Shown here piece after piece: positions 4,586 through 6,206 of a stretch of 6,206 nt of DNA (positions are counted from its first letter, which is position 1; every line of letters begins with the position of its first letter). This DNA comes from Dehalococcoidia bacterium UBA2160 (GTDB lineage Bacteria > Chloroflexota > Dehalococcoidia > Lucifugimonadales > UBA1123), in contig DCWO01000103.1 of the NCBI GenBank assembly GCA_002328865.1, positions 5,802-12,007 of the forward strand, in the 5' to 3' direction. The notes beneath the pieces are model-generated. The model was not told where the DNA came from. It was given only the letters and a program-made list of their open reading frames with translations, and ran no database searches. A program made the position numbers and the translations under genes.

Positions 4586-5643
4586 ATGGCTGAAAACATA
4601 GACCGGTCAAGTCAAGGCAGCTTCGTTGGATGGGATACGGCGGCGCTTGGAAACTCGGCAGCGTTCGATGCCAGTTCACCACGACCGGATGTTGTCTGCT
4701 CGCCGACGTTCATGCATAATGCTGACGCGCTAATTGCGCATAACGACACGTTGGAGTTCATGCGCACAGTTCCCAACGGAACCGTGCAACTCGTTGTTTC
4801 GTCGCCTCCCTACAACATAGGGAAACCTTATGAACGGAGAGCCGCACTCAATGATTATTTAGACTGGCAATCATCAGTCCTCCACGAGTGTGTGAGGATC
4901 ATGAAACCTGGCGGAAGTTTGTGCTGGCAGGTCGGTAACTATGTTAACTCTGGCGAGGTATTCCCGCTGGATTTCTTTTTTACCGCATTCTCAAAGAGGA
5001 CCTCGGCCTCAAATTACGGAATAGGATTGTTTGATCCTTTGGACACGGCCTCCACGCAAGCAAGCGATTTTCTGGCCGCTACGAAGTGATTCTGTGGTTT
5101 ACGTTGGGAGACAATTATCAGTTCAACCTCGACTCTGTCCGCGTACCACAAAAATACCCGGGAAAGCGTTACTACAAAGGTCCTAGCAAGGGTAAGCTGT
5201 CAGGAAATCCACTAGGAAAAAACCCAAGCGACATTTGGCAATTTGTGGCGGATGAATGGGAGAATGAAATCTGGGATATTCCGAATGTAAAATGGAACCA
5301 TCCTGAAAAGACTGCCCATCCGGCGCAATACCCGATCGAATTAGTCGAAAGGCTAGTCCTTGCACTCACCAACCCTGGCGATCTAGTACTCGATCCGTTC
5401 ATGGGAGCAGGTTCATCTCTAGTGGCCGCATTGATGCATAGCCGTAGATGCGTGGGAGTGGATAACGATCAATCGTTCACTGAGATCGCTCTGAGCCGGA
5501 TTGGTTCCCTTCTAGACGGTACGCTCAGGCGCCGCCGATTGGGTTCGACCAAGTACGAACCAAGCGGCAACGAGAGGGTTGCTCAACTGCCAAGTGATTG
5601 GATCAAGGACATTTCCAATAATGCCGATGGCGAGCGCCGATGA
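4586..5643 (+). pseudogene. Broken beta-class DNA methyltransferase (N4-cytosine/N6-adenine) of a type II system
   Basis: The N-terminal part (from ATG 4586, AGGGG 6 bases upstream) carries motif IV, SPPYNIGKPYE (residues 73-83), then the motif V-like phrase RIMKPGGSLCWQVGNYVNSGEVFPLD. The C-terminal part (in frame from 4981) carries KYPGKRYYKGPSKG, NPLGKNPSDIW, HPAQYPIELVERLV (motif X) and the AdoMet-binding motif I, VLDPFMGAGSS (about 5386-5418). Order IV then I is the beta class. The two parts are in different frames. At T6 (4976-4981) one T is missing; restoring it continues FFFYRILKEDLGLKLRNRIV. A TGA at 5032-5034 then sits where the family has Trp (before SFGHGLHASKRFSGRYE). Repair of both would give 352 residues. 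As written, frame 1 ends at 5089 after 167 residues, and a GTG at 5086 opens a 185-residue C-terminal half. The stop overlaps the endonuclease start (ATGA, 5640-5643). SPPY motifs are common in N4-cytosine enzymes, which would suit a BstYI-like partner. Confidence 0.9.
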
Positions 5644-6188
5644 AGATTGCCGAGTACTACTCTCATTTGAACGGGCTTGAATACCTTTTGGTTCACAAGA
5701 AGAATCTGTGGGACGAAATCCGCCAAGTAGTGGAAGACGTTGATGCAGAGGCTTGCCGTACCAAAGTATCTCGTGAGAAAACGATGCGTGGGAAACTCTT
5801 GTACGCACCAATTGAAATGAACAGGGAATTCCGCAATCGTTTCGACGACGCAAATTGGCAGTCTTCCAGAACCAGTTATTGGGTAACGCAAGATGCACAA
5901 TTGATCCGAAAGACAATGCAGATGTCACCGCGGGATCAAAAAGCCGAAATTGAGACTGCGGGTCTGAGGGCGATATATTCGTACAACCAGACTGATTTTG
6001 TAAAAGAGCGCATTGCCGTCGAAGTGCAATTTGGCAAATACTTCTCGGTCGCCTTCGACTTATTCGTGAAACATCTAGCGTTTTTCGTGGGTGACGTCAT
6101 CGACCTTGGTGTTGAGATAGTACCAATGAAAGAGTTGCAAGAAGAGATGTCGTCGGGTGTGCCTTACTACGAGGGCGAGTTGTACTGA
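5640..6188 (+). CDS. BstYI/BglII-like type II restriction endonuclease, C-terminally short
   Basis: This 182-residue protein matches my memory of BstYI (cuts RGATCY) along its length: KIAEYYSHLNGLEYLLVH (2-19), VDAEACRTK (34-42), SRTSYWVT (76-83), YSYNQTDFVKERIAVEVQFG (113-132), FDLFVKHLAF (139-148), EIVPMKEL (159-166) and MSSGVPYYEGELY (170-182). The active site of this branch of the PD-(D/E)XK fold is visible as Asp119, Glu128 and Gln130 in TDF...EVQ. It would act as a homodimer making double-strand breaks. The family form I recall continues about 20 residues after GELY (a NVIRQGRG-like tail); here TGA follows at once and none of the three frames in the last 18 bases resembles that tail. 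The start overlaps the methyltransferase stop (ATGA), so translation is probably coupled. Exact specificity is inferred from the family; AGATCT or GATC-type variants are possible. Confidence 0.88.
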   Translation: MKIAEYYSHLNGLEYLLVHKKNLWDEIRQVVEDVDAEACRTKVSREKTMRGKLLYAPIEMNREFRNRFDDANWQSSRTSYWVTQDAQLIRKTMQMSPRDQKAEIETAGLRAIYSYNQTDFVKERIAVEVQFGKYFSVAFDLFVKHLAFFVGDVIDLGVEIVPMKELQEEMSSGVPYYEGELY

Positions 6189-6206
6189 GGTGGACCCAAT
6201 CCTTTG

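Noticed and set aside
4586..5643. TGA read as tryptophan (alternative genetic code) in the methyltransferase
   Set aside because: The response regulator, the methyltransferase and the endonuclease all end at TGA, and a separate frameshift in the same gene points to ordinary decay.

Overview
The window comes from a bacterium with a GC-rich genome. Sampled 60-base rows are about 68% G+C in the ABC-F gene and about 43% in the methyltransferase gene. Translation is by ordinary Shine-Dalgarno signals (AAAGGAGA-type), and TGA is a stop. I cannot name the phylum. The genes are common bacterial families and none is lineage-diagnostic.

Layout. Positions 2-163 hold the C-terminal end of an unidentified protein, overlapping a small VOC/glyoxalase-fold gene (148-504). 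A strong GC hairpin (517-548) separates this pair from a convergent OmpR-type response regulator (573-1316, minus). The regulator keeps a good winged-helix domain, but its receiver has lost the phospho-acceptor Asp and the other switch residues. It is divergent from a 94-residue protein of unknown function (1625-1909), which has a plausible promoter and a perfect 12-bp palindrome in its leader. The next gap (1910-2413) is not empty. On the minus strand it holds the promoter, ribosome binding site and first codons of a second, canonical response regulator that breaks off after about 15 recognisable residues. On the plus strand it holds a structured leader in front of an ABC-F ATPase gene (2414-4291).

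From about 4290 the composition shifts to lower GC, and the window ends in a restriction-modification module. A beta-class DNA methyltransferase gene (4586-5643) is broken by a frameshift at a T6 run and by an in-frame TGA. It overlaps, by ATGA, a restriction endonuclease gene (5640-6188) that I recognise as BstYI/BglII-like. The endonuclease keeps its catalytic residues but stops about 20 residues earlier than the family form I recall. The simplest reading is a laterally acquired RGATCY-type system that is decaying.

The most interesting points are: the endonuclease with intact catalytic residues beside a broken methyltransferase; the alternative base-pairing in the ABC-F leader, which could switch access to the ribosome binding site; and the contrast between a phosphorylation-dead regulator and the amputated start of a canonical one 0.8 kb away. 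I see no RNA genes, CRISPR array, IS element or tRNA.
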